Positions 26,723 to 36,329 are shown, counted from the first letter of the stretch. The stretch: 64,000 nucleotides of DNA from PALSA-612 sp963773055 (GCA_963773055.1 CAVYZL010000003.1:62001-126000); one strand, 5' to 3'. The notes: generated by a model not told the origin, from the letters alone. Translations and numbers: made by a program.

Positions 26723-28209
26723 AGCCGCATCCCGCGTCCGCGACCTCGCGCTCCGGCGGAAGAACGCGGGGTCCGCTCGCCACAGGAGCCGCATCAGCGC
26801 GACGACGAGGAGCGGACGAGCACGCGATAGCGAGCGGCAGCTGCATGCCGAGGAGCGACGCCGGACTAGGACTTCGCGGGATCGAAGGTCGATGCCGACG
26901 ACGAATACGTAGCCCAGGCTGAGGAGCCGAGCAGCGGGCCGAGGCCGGCGATCGCGAAGGTGCGCAGGTCGTTGAACAGCGCCTTCGGAAGTAGATCGAC
27001 GCAGGCGAGGCCGGTGAGCGCGAGGTAGAAGACGATCGCGAGCCCGGTGGCGGTGACGAGTCGTGAGGATGCACGTGCTCACCAGGCGCCGAGAGCGACG
27101 CAGTAAACGATCGAGATCACGCCGATCAGAGGGTCGAGACGCCCGGCGTGAGGTAGCGCGGCGAGATCGGCGCGAAGGTCTGCGGCGCCGCGCCGTGCGC
27201 GGCCATCGCGAGCATGGAGCGGGTGGCCGGGCAGGATCGTGGTCTGCGTGGACGCGGAGGCGAGGTGAGCACCGCGACGATCAAGAGCTTGTCCAGGCCG
27301 AATGGCAGCACGTGGCTGCCGAGCGGGAGAGCACGTCCTCGTGTTGTCGACGAGGAACTGCGGCCCGTGCACGGCATGCGCCGCGACGGCCGACGATGAG
27401 GTAGACACCGAGGAGGAGGAACGTGCTGACGACCGCCGCGATGCCCGGCGTGCGCGGCGCGCTCGGTCTCCTCGTTGACCGCGACGGCGGTGTCCCAGCC
27501 CCAGTAGATGAAGATCGCCGTCAGCACGCCGGCGTTCAGCGCCGACGCCGAGACGCGAACGGATCGAGCCAGCCAGGCTCGGGCTGCATCGAGTCGGGGA
27601 ACTCGCCGGCGTAGACCTTGCGCGAGCGCGATTGCGGCGAACAGCGCGAGCATCGATGATCTCCGCGCCGAGCAGGAACCACTGCGTCTTCGCCGAGAGC
27701 TCGATCCCGACGTAGCAGATCCAGCGTCATGACGACGATCCAGACGACACTGACGAGGTCACCCAGAACGTCGCTCGCCGCGAGGCCGTCGGCGCCGAAG
27801 AGCAGCAACGTGTACTGCGCCGGCGATCTGCGAGAGGCTCGCCATGATGAGGAGGTCCGCGACCAGGAGCGCCCACCCCGGATCCAGCCGGATCCGGGCC
27901 CGATCGCGCGGGTCACCCAGGTGAAGGTGGTGCCGCAGTCCGGGTCCACCCGGTTCATCGAGTAGTACGACGACGCGATGCAGCAGCATCGGCAGGAACG
28001 CGAGCCACAGCGATCGCCGGCGGCTGGACGCCGACCGAGATCGACGACGAAGCCGAGCGACGCGGCGAGGCTGTAGCCGGGCGCGGTCGAGGCGACGCCG
28101 ATGACGAGGCTCGAGACGAAGCCGAGCGCGCCGACCTTGAGCCCCTTCTCGAGGCGCGCCTCGTGGAGCTCGCCCGGGGCGGCGGTGCCTCTATCGCGGC
28201 GCCTTCCAT
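26719..28209 (-). pseudogene. APC family amino acid/amine permease, many frame breaks
   Basis: Total length fits a ~497-residue APC transporter. Recognisable segments, each in its own frame: EARLEKGLKVGALGFVSSLV, IGVASTAPGYSLAASLGFV (helix 1 with the APC glycine-rich turn), YYSMNRVDPDCGTTFTWVTR, AIGPGSGWIRG, then AGVLTAIFIYWGWDTAVAVN followed by EETE (helix 6), SPRYLTPGVSTL, IGVISIVYCVALGAW and LGYVFVVGIDLRSRE. Ten or more indels separate them. The ATG at 28209 directly abuts the aminotransferase stop, and the inferred TGA at 26719 overlaps the Usp start. It would import an amine or amino acid substrate. Confidence 0.7.
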
Positions 28210-29683
28210 CTATCGAGGTCTCCACGCCTCGGCGAACGTCTGGCCGAGGATCTCGACGATGCGGTCGAACTCCTCCTGGCGCGCGACGAGGGGCGGCGAG
28301 ATCTGGATGACGGGGTCGCCGCGATCGTCGGCGCGGCAGATCAGCCCGCGCTCGTACAGCGCTCCCGAGAGGAAGCCGCGCAGCAGCCACTCGCACTCGT
28401 CGTCGGAGAACGTCGTGCGCGTGTCCTTGTCCTTGACGAGCTCGATCGAGTAGAGGAAGCCGGCACCGCGCACGTCGCCGACGATCGGCAAGTCGAGAAG
28501 CTGCTCGAGCGTGGAGCGGAACGCGTCCTCGTGCTCTCGCACGCCCTCGACGATCCGCTCGCGCTTCATGATCTCGATGTTCTTCAGCGCGATCGCGCAC
28601 ATCACGGGATGCCCGCCGAACGTGATGCCATGGGAGAACATCGAGGTGTCCTCGAGAAACGGCTCCATCACGCCGTCCGTGGCAACCACGCCGCCGATCG
28701 ACGCGTACGAGGACGAGAGGCCCTTCGCGCACGTGACCAGGTCGGGGCGGATGTCGTAGCGCTCCGACCCGAACCAGTACCCGAGGCGCCCAAAGCCGGT
28801 GATCACCTCGTCGGCGGAGAGGAGGATGCCGTACTCGTGCAGAGATCGCGAACGCCGCTCCAGTACCCCTCCGGCGGAGGGAAGCAGCCACCCGCGTTCT
28901 GGACCGGCTCCATGTGGACCATGCACACCGTCTCCGGGCCCATCGCGAGGATCGTCGTCTCGAGATCCTCGAGCAGGAGCGCCGTGAACTCTTCCTCGGT
29001 TTCCCCCGGCGGGCGGTGGTAGCGGTTCGTGTTCCGCACGTGGCGCACCTCGGGGACGAGGGGCTCGAACGGGACGCGGATCGCCGGAATGCCGTTGAGC
29101 GACAGCGCGCCGAGCGTCGTGCCGTGGTACGCGAGGTGGCGCGCGATCGCCTTGTAGCGGCGCTGTCGCGCCCTCGCCGCTGCGACGATCGCGTCGTGGT
29201 CTTGCGGCTCCGGCGCGCCCGCACGCCCACCGGGGGTGACGATCGCGCGGAGGTGCCTTGCCCATGCGCAACGTAGTACTGGCGCGCGAGCTTCCACGCC
29301 GACTCGACAGCCTCCGAGCCGCCCGAGCAGAAGAAGACGCGGTTGAGGTCGCCCGGCGCGAGCGACGCCACCTCGTGCGCGAGCTCGATCGCGCGCGGGT
29401 GCGAGTACGACCAGTTCGTGTAGAACGGCAGCTCGCGCATCTGCGCGAGCGCCGCCTGGCCGATCTCCTCGCCGAACGAGTAGCCGATGTTCACGGAGAA
29501 CAGGCCGGCGAGCGCGTCGAGATAGCGCTTGCCGTTCACGTCCTCGAGGTAGCAACCCTCGCCGCGCACGATCACGGGCACGTCCTGTCTCGCCCCGCCC
29601 ATCCGCGTGAAGTGCAGCCAGAGGTGGTCGCGGGCGGCTTGCTGGAGCTGCTCCGGTGACAGGCTCTCTGTGGCCGTCGTCAC
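28210..29683 (-). pseudogene. class III aminotransferase (putrescine/omega-amino acid type), frame-broken
   Basis: PLP enzyme in three frames: LSPEQLQQAARDHLWLHFTR up to YYVAHGQGT; then RYKAIARHLAYHGTTLGALS to VHMEPVQNAGGCF; and from ~28850 HEYGILLSADEVITGFGRLG, the PLP lysine in DLVTCAKGLSSSYASIGG, and the C-terminus to TAG 28210. ADEV is the PLP-pyridine aspartate. A ~93-base stretch (29160-29252) between GQGT and RYKAIA has no counterpart I know in the family. Similar to enzymes using putrescine, beta-alanine or taurine with pyruvate. Its context with two amine permeases and an amine oxidase supports amine catabolism. Confidence 0.75.
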
Positions 29684-31223
29684 GCCTCCGCTCCGGCCGG
29701 CGTAAGGCCGTCCTCGTCCGCCTCGAGCGCGACGTCAACCTGCTGGCGGCGCACCGGGGCGCCGAGCACGTACCCGACGACGGCGATCAGCGTGATCACC
29801 CCGAGCGTGCCAAGGGTGAACGCCTCGAAGCGTGCGCGCGAGACGCCCCAGGTGTCGAGGAAGTCGTAGGGGATCCCGAAGATCGGCTCGATTGCCCGGG
29901 GAAGACGGCGACCCACGAGGCGAGCGCGATCCAGAACGTGACGAGCCCGGAGGAGAGCCAGATCCCCACGGTGCCGCCCGGGACGCGGTACGGCCGGTGG
30001 ACGTCGCCGTGCGAGTACCGCAGCTTCAGGGCCGCCGGGAAGATCCAGAGGTACGAGATCAGCGTCGTGGAGATCGCGATCGTGAGCACGACGTTGAACG
30101 CGAGGCGGCGCCGCCGCCCTTGAGCGGCTCGACGCCCACGAACATGAAGATCGAGACGCGACGCCCGAGAGGACGTTCACCCGCACGGGCGTCCCGAGCC
30201 GCTTGTTAAAGACGCCGAAGAAGGGGCGAACGCCCCGTCGTACGCGGCGACCGCCTGGATCCGGTCGGAGCCGATCATCCAGACGGCTCCCGACGTGACA
30301 GCGTGAGGATGAACCCGAGCACGGTCAGGGCGAAGAGGAAGCCTGCGCGCCGCCGTAGACGGTGAAGCCGCGTCGATGGCGTCGATGAAGCCACCGATCC
30401 CGGTCACTGCTCCGCCGGCAGGACGAGGAGGATGCCGAGCACCGGGATCACGTAGAGCAGCACGCCGATCACCGCGCTGCGCCCCACGGAGATAGGGACG
30501 TCGCGCTGCGGGTTGACCATCTCCTCGGCGGCGCCGTTCTGGAGCTCGAAGCCGACGTAGTTGAAGAGCAGCACGGGACGAGCGCGAGGAACACGGCCAT
30601 GGTCGGCGAGAGGTCGCTCAGCCGGGAAGCCCTCACGCCGTGCTCTATCGCGTAGATGATCGACCGTGAGGGTGAAGAAGCCCATCACGAAGATCCGGGC
30701 GAAGCCGCCCGCCGTCGGGATCCATTGCCCTTCGGAGCGAGTGATCGCGACGCTGATCGAGAACCAGATGAAGAGGAGCTTGAAGGCGTAGTCGCCCGAA
30801 GAGCCGAGGTGTTGAGTCGGCCCGGTAGCGCGGCTTCTCCCACGCGTCGCTGGCGATGAACGCGAGCGACCCGCCGACCCAGAGCGGGTTCGTGACCCAG
30901 TAGTAACGCCATGATCCCGGCGGGAAGCGTCCGAAGGCGAGCTTCGACCCACTCGTAGGGGCCGCCTTCCTCGGTGAACGAGCTTCCGATCTCGGAGAGG
31001 AGGAGCGCGTACGGGAGACGAAGAGGACCGCAAGGAGGACGAGCCACGTGAAGCCCTGCGCGCCGTTCGAGGCGACGAGGCCGAGCGTGTCGAGCCCGAC
31101 GAACGCGCAGACGTGAAGAAGAGCATGTCGAAGCGCCGCGAACGCCTTCTGGAGCTTCTTCTTCTCTTCGAGCGCCAGCGCAGTCGTGTGCTCGACGGGA
31201 TGCGGATGAGCGGCTACTGCCAT
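29680..31223 (-). pseudogene. APC family amino acid/amine permease, many frame breaks
   Basis: Starts at ATG 31223 behind a very strong GAAGGAGGGA Shine-Dalgarno. Segments in shifting frames follow the APC order: EKKKLQKAFAALRHALLHV, CAFVGLDTLGLVASNGAQGF, LPYALLLSEIGSSFTEEGG, YWVTNPLWVGGSLAFIASDA, DYAFKLLFIWFSISVAI, FNYVGFELQNGAAEEMVNPQ, RSAVIGVLLYVIPVLGILLV, TSGAVWMIGSDRIQAVAAYD, STTLISYLWIFPAALKLRYS and TLGVITLIAVVGYVLGAPVR. Overall length (about 514 codons) is normal. The TGA at 29680 overlaps the aminotransferase GTG. At least ten breaks; the same density as its downstream neighbour points to a shared cause. Confidence 0.7.
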
Positions 31224-31754
31224 GTTCCCTCCTTCGCCGACCTGACGGGCCCTGCCCCCAGTCGTACATCTGCTTCCACAGCTCGAGGTAGAGGAAGCTC
31301 TCGGTCGAGAGGACGCCCTCGACCGAGCGGATGCGGTTGGTCAGCTCGAGCAGGTGTCGCCGGTCCTCGCAGACGAGCTCGACGAGGACGTCGAACTGGC
31401 CCGCCGTGACGACGACGTAGCCGGCCTCGTCCCAACGTGCGATCTCGTCGGCGACGCGCTCCGGCGGCCCTGACGTCCTGATCCCGACCATCGCCATCGC
31501 GTCGAAGCCGAGCCCAGCGGGTTCGTGACCGCGGTGACCTGGATGATGTCGTCCTCGCAGAGCCGAGCGTACCGTGCGCGCACCGTCGCCTCGGATACCC
31601 CGAGGCCGGCTGCGATGCGCCGGAACGACTCGCGCCCGTTCTCCTGCAGCGCCTCGATGATCCGTGCGTCGACCGCGTCCAGGCGGCGCGGGTGGGAGAC
31701 TGCGCCACGCCGTGCCTGCGCATTACCTATCTCTGCGGGCGTGCTCCCTCGCAA
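31214..31754 (-). pseudogene. Lrp/AsnC family regulator, one frame break
   Basis: Winged helix RLDAVDARIIEALQENGRES, then FRRIAAGLGVSEATVRARYA is in one frame; after ~31510 the effector (RAM) domain continues in another: MAMVGIRTSGPPERVADEIA, GYVVVTAGQFDVLVELVCED and SVEGVLSTESFLYLELWKQM. Rejoined, it is a ~150-residue Lrp/AsnC protein. The start is uncertain (TTG 31754 is the longest). The end overlaps the APC start. Lrp-type regulators bind amino acids, so it is probably the activator or repressor of this amine operon, which it heads. Confidence 0.75.
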
Positions 31755-31820
31755 TGCGTGGCGTTTCTACCAGATCACCGCGCATCTTGCTAGCCGGTGC
31801 CTGACAACCAGAGTTCGGCA

Positions 31821-31843
31821 GGGACAGTCGCAGTGACTGTCCC
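31821..31843. repeat. GGGACAGTC inverted repeat
   Basis: GGGACAGTC (31821-31829) pairs perfectly with GACTGTCCC (31835-31843) around GCAGT. Related cores occur at 32251-32258, 63661-63683 and 63757-63771, suggesting a dispersed palindromic repeat family in this genome. It lies between the Lrp gene and the aldehyde dehydrogenase fragment. Confidence 0.5.
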
Positions 31844-31880
31844 CGGGTGCCGCTGAGTGTTGCACTCGGCGGATTGGCCG

Positions 31881-31901
31881 TCGGCTAGTTCGTCTAGCCG
31901 A
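31881..31901 (-). terminator. terminator-like hairpin at aldehyde dehydrogenase end
   Basis: TCGGCTAG (31881-31888) pairs perfectly with CTAGCCGA (31894-31901), loop TTCGT. On the minus strand the stem begins at the last codons of the dehydrogenase fragment. There is no T run, so it is only terminator-like. Confidence 0.45.
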
Positions 31902-32250
31902 GCTTGACCGCGACGTGCTTGATGCGGTGTACTCCTCCATCGAGTAGATCGACATGTCCTTTCCGTAGCCCGACTCCTTGAAGCCGCCGTGCGGCATCTC
32001 GGAGGTGAGCGGGAACAGGTGCTCGTTGATCCAGACGGTCCCGAAGTCGAGCTTGGCGGCCGCCTTCATCGCCCGGCCGACGTTCTCGGAGAACACCGAC
32101 GCCGCCAGGCCGTAGCGGACGCCGTTCGCCATCGCGATCGCCTCGTCATCGGACGAGAAGCGCTGCATCGTCACAACCGGGCCGAAGACCTCGCGCTGAA
32201 CGATCTCCGCATCCTGCTCGACATCGGTGACGATCGTCGGCGAGATAGTC
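31894..32250 (-). pseudogene. aldehyde dehydrogenase, 3' fragment only
   Basis: The C-terminal ~118 residues of an NAD(P) aldehyde dehydrogenase: LSPTIVTDVEQDAEIVQREV, FGPVVTMQRFSSDDEAIAMA, LDFGTVWINEHLFPLTSEMP, then HGGFKESGYGKDMSIYSMEE. A frame break near 31930 is needed to reach the natural end RIKHVAVKLG at TAG 31894. The catalytic cysteine and NAD domain are missing: the homology stops at ~32250, directly at the end of the next gene, beside a GGGACAG-type repeat. It resembles gamma-aminobutyraldehyde dehydrogenases (PatD/PuuC type), which would complete putrescine degradation. As sequenced it cannot be active. Confidence 0.75.
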
Positions 32251-32257
32251 CTGTCCC

Positions 32258-33397
32258 CTATCCAGCTCCTCTAATTTTCGCCCAGGCCTTCTGCCAGGCC
32301 GCGTACGGAACGCACTTCTTCTTCCCGCTGCCCCCACACGCCGCGACGGGCGTCTTCCAGAAGGCGAGGCGCTTCATGAAGGAGGGCGGCGCAGCGGCGT
32401 GGTACATCGCGCAGAGCCCCGCCTCGGCCGCCTCGAGCAGCCTGCAGGCGCCCGGGTTCGCCGGCGACTCGCGGAGCGCGAGCGCCTCCGTCGCCTGGAC
32501 CGGCGCGGTCAGGACGTACTGGAGCCACTTGTACGCGCAGTTCGGATGCGCCGCCTTCGCCGAGAGCATCCAGCTGTCGGCCCACGCGGTCGAGCCACCC
32601 CGTGGCACGAACTCTCGGACGGGCACGTTCGCGGCCTGCAGCACCTGACCCTGGTACGGCCACGCAGAGCCGACGACCGCAGCTCCGGTGCGGAAGTCCT
32701 GGATCTGCTCGGTGGCGTACTCCCAGTAGCGCCTGACGAGCGGACGCTGACGCCTGAGCAGCGCGACGGCCGCGTCGAACTGCGGCTTCGTCAGCTCATA
32801 GGGATCGCCGATCCGCAGACCCGGAACGGTGTCGCGAAGGTAGTGCGCCGCGTCCGCGATCTGCATCGGGTTGTCCGGGATCGAGATCCTGCCCTTGAAA
32901 CGGTCGTCGTAGACGGCGCGCCACGTCGACGGCGCGGGCTTCGCGCGCTGGCGGTGGTAGAAGAGCTCGTTCGGCGTCCAGAGCACGGTGATCCCGTAGT
33001 GCTTGCCGGAAACGGTGTTGAAGGCGGGAGAGCGGAGGGACGGCGTGAGCTGGCGCCAGGCCGGCACGCGAGCGACGTCGACCGGCTGGACGAGCTTCTC
33101 GGCGATCAGCGTCCCGGCGACGTCGCCGGACGGCGAGGCGAGGTCGAACCGCCTCGACTTCAGGAGCCGCTCGAAGTCGGACGAGGAGCCGACGACCGTG
33201 CGAGTGATCGTGCAGTGCGTCAGGCTCTCGAAGTCGCGCGCGAAGCTCGGGTCCGAGTAGCCGGGCCACTGCAAGAGGTCGAGCGCGCCCTCCCCCCTGA
33301 CGGGCGCGGGCGGAGCAGAAGCGGACCCGATGCCCGCCGCCGGGATCGAGAGCGCCGCGATGCACGCGGCGGCAAGAGCGATGCGCACCCCCCGCAT
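32258..33397 (-). CDS. polyamine-type ABC transporter substrate-binding protein (PotD-like)
   Basis: 379 residues with a signal peptide (GVRIALAAACIAALSIPAAG) and the PotD-like fold: ALDLLQWPGYSDPSFARDFE, VVGSSSDFERLLKSRRFDLA, GITVLWTPNELFYHRQRAKP, KGRISIPDNPMQIADAAHYL and VGSAWPYQGQ. It starts 10 bases upstream of nothing but the PotC stop, so it ends the gabT-potA/potD/potB/potC operon as a second binding protein. Two cysteine pairs near the C-terminus (CRLLEAAEAGLC, CGGSGKKKC) also occur in the sister protein at 35136. Probably binds a polyamine or GABA-like amine in the cell envelope. Confidence 0.82.
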   Translation of the reverse strand: MRGVRIALAAACIAALSIPAAGIGSASAPPAPVRGEGALDLLQWPGYSDPSFARDFESLTHCTITRTVVGSSSDFERLLKSRRFDLASPSGDVAGTLIAEKLVQPVDVARVPAWRQLTPSLRSPAFNTVSGKHYGITVLWTPNELFYHRQRAKPAPSTWRAVYDDRFKGRISIPDNPMQIADAAHYLRDTVPGLRIGDPYELTKPQFDAAVALLRRQRPLVRRYWEYATEQIQDFRTGAAVVGSAWPYQGQVLQAANVPVREFVPRGGSTAWADSWMLSAKAAHPNCAYKWLQYVLTAPVQATEALALRESPANPGACRLLEAAEAGLCAMYHAAAPPSFMKRLAFWKTPVAACGGSGKKKCVPYAAWQKAWAKIRGAG

Positions 33398-33407
33398 GCC
33401 GTTCAGC

Positions 33408-34214
33408 CTAGCCTCGGCCGCCGATGGTCGTTTCGGTTCCCGCCGTCACGCGCTGCGCAAGCCAGACCGGAATGATCGAGAGGACGATCACGAACAGTGC
33501 GACGACGTTGACGACCGGTTGCTCGACCGGGCGGAAGAGATTGGCGAAGATCCAGATCGGCAGTGTCTGCTGCGCGCCCGAGGTGAAGATCGTGACGACG
33601 ACCTCGTCCCACGAGAGCGCGAAGGCGAGCAAGCCGCCCGCGAGCAGCGCCGTCCGCATCTGGGGGAACGTCACGTGGCGGAACGTCTGCCAGGATCGGC
33701 ACCGAGATCCGAGGAGGCCTCCTCGAGCGAGCCCGGAGACTCGACGAAGACGGGCCTGCGCGTTGTTGTAGACGATGACGACACAGAAGGTCGCATGGCC
33801 GATGATGATCGTCAGGAGCCCGAAATCGATGCCGACGGTCTGGTACGTCGTGCGGAGTGCGAGCCCGGTGATGATGCCCGGCAGCGCGATCGGCAAGATG
33901 ACGACGAGCGAGATGGTGTCGCGCCCGAAGAAGCTGAAGCGGGAGACGGCGAGCGACGCGAGCATGCCGAGGGCGATCGCCAGGAGCGTCGCGCCAAGGG
34001 CCGCCTTGACCGAGAGCCAGAGCGCCGTACGTACGCCTTCGTCGTGGTAGGCGACCGAGAACCACTTCGTCGTGAAGTTCTCGATCGGCCAGCTCTGCGT
34101 CACGCTCCTGTTGAAGGCGTAGACGGCAATAAGGACGAGCGGCAGGTAGATGAAGAGCAGCGTCAGTCCCGCGCCGAGGCGAAGGAGCACGCGCGTCAGC
34201 CGGGACTCGACCAT
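33408..34214 (-). CDS. potC: polyamine-type ABC permease (PotC-like), two compensating frame shifts
   Basis: 268 residues with six transmembrane helices starting LGAGLTLLFIYLPLVLIAVY. The ORF is open throughout, yet the EAA loop reads SGLARGGLLGSRCRSWQTF; an adjacent frame of the same bases (33685-33740) spells GSLEEASSDLGADP, exactly the conserved E-E-A-x-x-D-L-G-A motif. So two opposite one-base shifts about 40 bases apart scramble only the ATPase-contact loop. It pairs with PotB (34217) to form the channel. The product as written would probably not couple to its ATPase. Confidence 0.82.
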   Translation of the reverse strand: MVESRLTRVLLRLGAGLTLLFIYLPLVLIAVYAFNRSVTQSWPIENFTTKWFSVAYHDEGVRTALWLSVKAALGATLLAIALGMLASLAVSRFSFFGRDTISLVVILPIALPGIITGLALRTTYQTVGIDFGLLTIIIGHATFCVVIVYNNAQARLRRVSGLARGGLLGSRCRSWQTFRHVTFPQMRTALLAGGLLAFALSWDEVVVTIFTSGAQQTLPIWIFANLFRPVEQPVVNVVALFVIVLSIIPVWLAQRVTAGTETTIGGRG

Positions 34215-34216
34215 GG

Positions 34217-35114
34217 CTACAAGGCCTCGAACGCCTTGAGCTTCTTCGCCACGACGAGGTACGCGATCATCACGCAGATCGGGACGAGCGTGAATGCCGC
34301 GGCCACCGGCAGGTTCGTCCCGTGGTTGTCATAGATGACCGTGCCGATGAACTGCTGGCTCGTGATGAGCTTCGGCGCGATGTAGTCGCCGAGCGTGAGC
34401 GAGAACGTAAAGATCGAGCCGGCGACGACGGCGGGGAACGCCAGCGGCAGCGTGACCCTGAAGAACGTCCGCACCGACCGGCCGCCCAGATCAGCCGACG
34501 CCTCGAGCAGCGACTGGGGAATTCGCTCGAGACCGGCGTAGATGGGAAGGATCATGAACGGCAGCCAGAGGTAGGTGAAGACGAGCCAGAGCCCCGTAGT
34601 CGAGTAGCCGTCGAACGAGACGCCGAAGGGATCGAGCGCCCAGTTGAGGACACCCGCGCCGGAGAGGATCGTCCGCCACGCGTACGCCTTGACGAGGTAG
34701 CTCGCCCAGAGCGGCACGAGCACGGCGACGACGAGGAGGTTCCGTCGCCGCGGCGTAGCGACGCGGGCCATGTAGTACGCGATCGGGAAGGCGAGCACGG
34801 CGTCGGCGACGGTGACGAGCGCCGCCATCTTGATCGTCCGCCACGCAACCGTGCGGTAGACGTCCTGCTCGAAGATGCGCGCGGAAGTTGTCGAGCGTGA
34901 ACGTGTGCACGACCTCGGACGTGAACGGGTCGACGTTCCAGACGGACGCCATCAGGAGCACGAGCAGCGAGCCGAGGTAGGCGACGGCGAACAGTCCGAG
35001 CGGCAATGCGAGAAGTAGCGCCAGCGTCAGGCGCGGATGCCCGTAGAAATACGTGGAAAGTCGCCGCCCCGGCGTCTGCCGGGGCGGCGACTGCTCATAC
35101 GAGGCCGGAGTCAC
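34217..35114 (-). pseudogene. potB: polyamine-type ABC permease (PotB-like), one frame break
   Basis: N-terminal part from GTG 35114: TYFYGHPRLTLALLLALPLG, then LGSLLVLLMASVWNVDPFTS and VVHTFTLDNFR. At about 34880 the frame changes, and the rest continues MAALVTVADAVLAFPIAYYM, YLWLPFMILPIYAGLERIPQ, EAA loop LLEASADLGGRSVRTFFRVT and FTFSLTLGDYIAPKLITSQQ. Rejoined length ~298 residues is normal. It follows the PotD gene by 21 bases, with a long perfect hairpin over its first codons. One single-base indel explains the break. Confidence 0.8.
35059..35092 (-). terminator. 15-bp perfect hairpin between potD and potB (attenuator-like)
   Basis: Bases 35059-35073 pair without mismatch with 35078-35092 around a 4-base loop; the stem is almost all G+C (core CGCCGCCCCGGC). 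On the minus strand CTTTCC follows. Lying just after the binding-protein gene and before the permeases, it is a classic place for partial termination or mRNA protection that keeps binding protein in excess. Confidence 0.6.
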
Positions 35115-35135
35115 GGCCGGGCGAGCTCTCGCCCT

Positions 35136-36329
35136 CTACCCGCGGATCTCCGTCCAGGCGTTCACCCAGTCCTGCTGCGTCTTGCAGGTGCCACCCTGCC
35201 CTCCGCAGTCGGCCGTAGGCGTCGTCCAGAAGTAGATGTCCTTCCAGAAGCTCTCGTCGCTTGCGTGGAAGTCCGTGCAGAAGTTCTTGTCGGTCGTGTA
35301 GTCGCACGCCTTCGGGTTCGAGGGCGCCTCGCCGAACCACTCCGCGACCTTCGCGTTCGCCTGCGGCGAGATGATGTAGTTCATCCAGAGGTACATGCAG
35401 TTCGGATGAGCTGCCTTCGAGTAGATCATCCAGGTGTCCGACCAGCCGGTCGTCCCTTCCTTCGGCTTCGTCATCTCGACGGGCTTCTTGTCGGCCTTGA
35501 GGATGTTCACCTGGTACGGCCAGGTCGTCCCGACGACGACGTCCTTGTTCGCGTACGACTGGATCTGCTTCGCGTAGTCGCCCCACCATTCGCCGACGTT
35601 CGGCTTCAGGGTCTTCAGAAGGTCGACGGCGGCGTTGAACTGCTCCTCGTTCAGCTGGTACGGGTTGTCGATCCCGAGGTCGGGTTGCGTCGCCTTGAGG
35701 TACACGGCGGCGTCCGCGATGAAGATCGAATCGTCGTAGATGGAGATCTTCCCCTTGTACGGGTTGTTCGCGTTCCAGACCACCGACCAGCTGTCGGGCG
35801 TCGGCTTGACGACGTCCGACCGCCATGCGAGGACGTTCCAGCCGCGGCCGTGCGGCACGCCGTAAGGCTGCCCGTCCTGCGAGTTGTAGTCCTGGTTCTT
35901 GAGCCCTTCGGCGACGTCAGCGAAGTTGGGGATGAGGTCCGTGTTGATCGGCGCGACGTCACCCCGCTTCATGAGCCGGACGCTCGCGTTGCCGGACGCC
36001 GAGACGCCGTCGTACTGGCCGGTCGAGATGTCGTCGATCATCTCGTCCGACGTCGCGCCGTCCTTCCTCCCCACCTTGCAGCCCGTCTCCTTCGTGAACT
36101 GGTCGGCCCACGACTTGTCCGAATAACCGGCCCATTCCACAAGGTTGACCTGACCTTCGTCCTTCGCCTTCTGCTGGATCTCGTCGAGCGACGAGCCGAG
36201 GCCCGCGACTTGCAGTCTTGCGGACGAGCTCGAGCCACCGCCACCGCAGCCGGAGGCCGCAAACGCGAGCGCGCCGACCACCGCTGCGATGGCCGCGTGC
36301 GCCACGTGTCTCCGTCGAACCTTCCTCAT
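35136..36329 (-). CDS. potD: polyamine-type ABC transporter substrate-binding lipoprotein (PotD-like)
   Basis: 397 residues. Signal peptide with lipobox LAFAASGC, then a serine/glycine linker, so a membrane-anchored lipoprotein. PotD fold: QVNLVEWAGYSDKSWADQFT, DDISTGQYDGVSASGNASVR, YGVPHGRGWNVLAWRSDVVK, KGKISIYDDSIFIADAAVYL and VVGTTWPYQVNIL. Acidic and tryptophan residues in these blocks are the usual polyamine contacts. The ATG overlaps the stop of the gabT-potA fusion (ATGA), so the binding protein is coupled to the fusion protein. Confidence 0.87.
   Translation of the reverse strand: MRKVRRRHVAHAAIAAVVGALAFAASGCGGGGSSSSARLQVAGLGSSLDEIQQKAKDEGQVNLVEWAGYSDKSWADQFTKETGCKVGRKDGATSDEMIDDISTGQYDGVSASGNASVRLMKRGDVAPINTDLIPNFADVAEGLKNQDYNSQDGQPYGVPHGRGWNVLAWRSDVVKPTPDSWSVVWNANNPYKGKISIYDDSIFIADAAVYLKATQPDLGIDNPYQLNEEQFNAAVDLLKTLKPNVGEWWGDYAKQIQSYANKDVVVGTTWPYQVNILKADKKPVEMTKPKEGTTGWSDTWMIYSKAAHPNCMYLWMNYIISPQANAKVAEWFGEAPSNPKACDYTTDKNFCTDFHASDESFWKDIYFWTTPTADCGGQGGTCKTQQDWVNAWTEIRG

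Noticed and set aside
27536..29683. Open frame joining the aminotransferase N-terminus to the APC permease
   Set aside because: Its middle is out-of-frame Arg/Ser-rich sequence; the aminotransferase continues in other frames to its own stop at 28210 and the permease starts at 28209.
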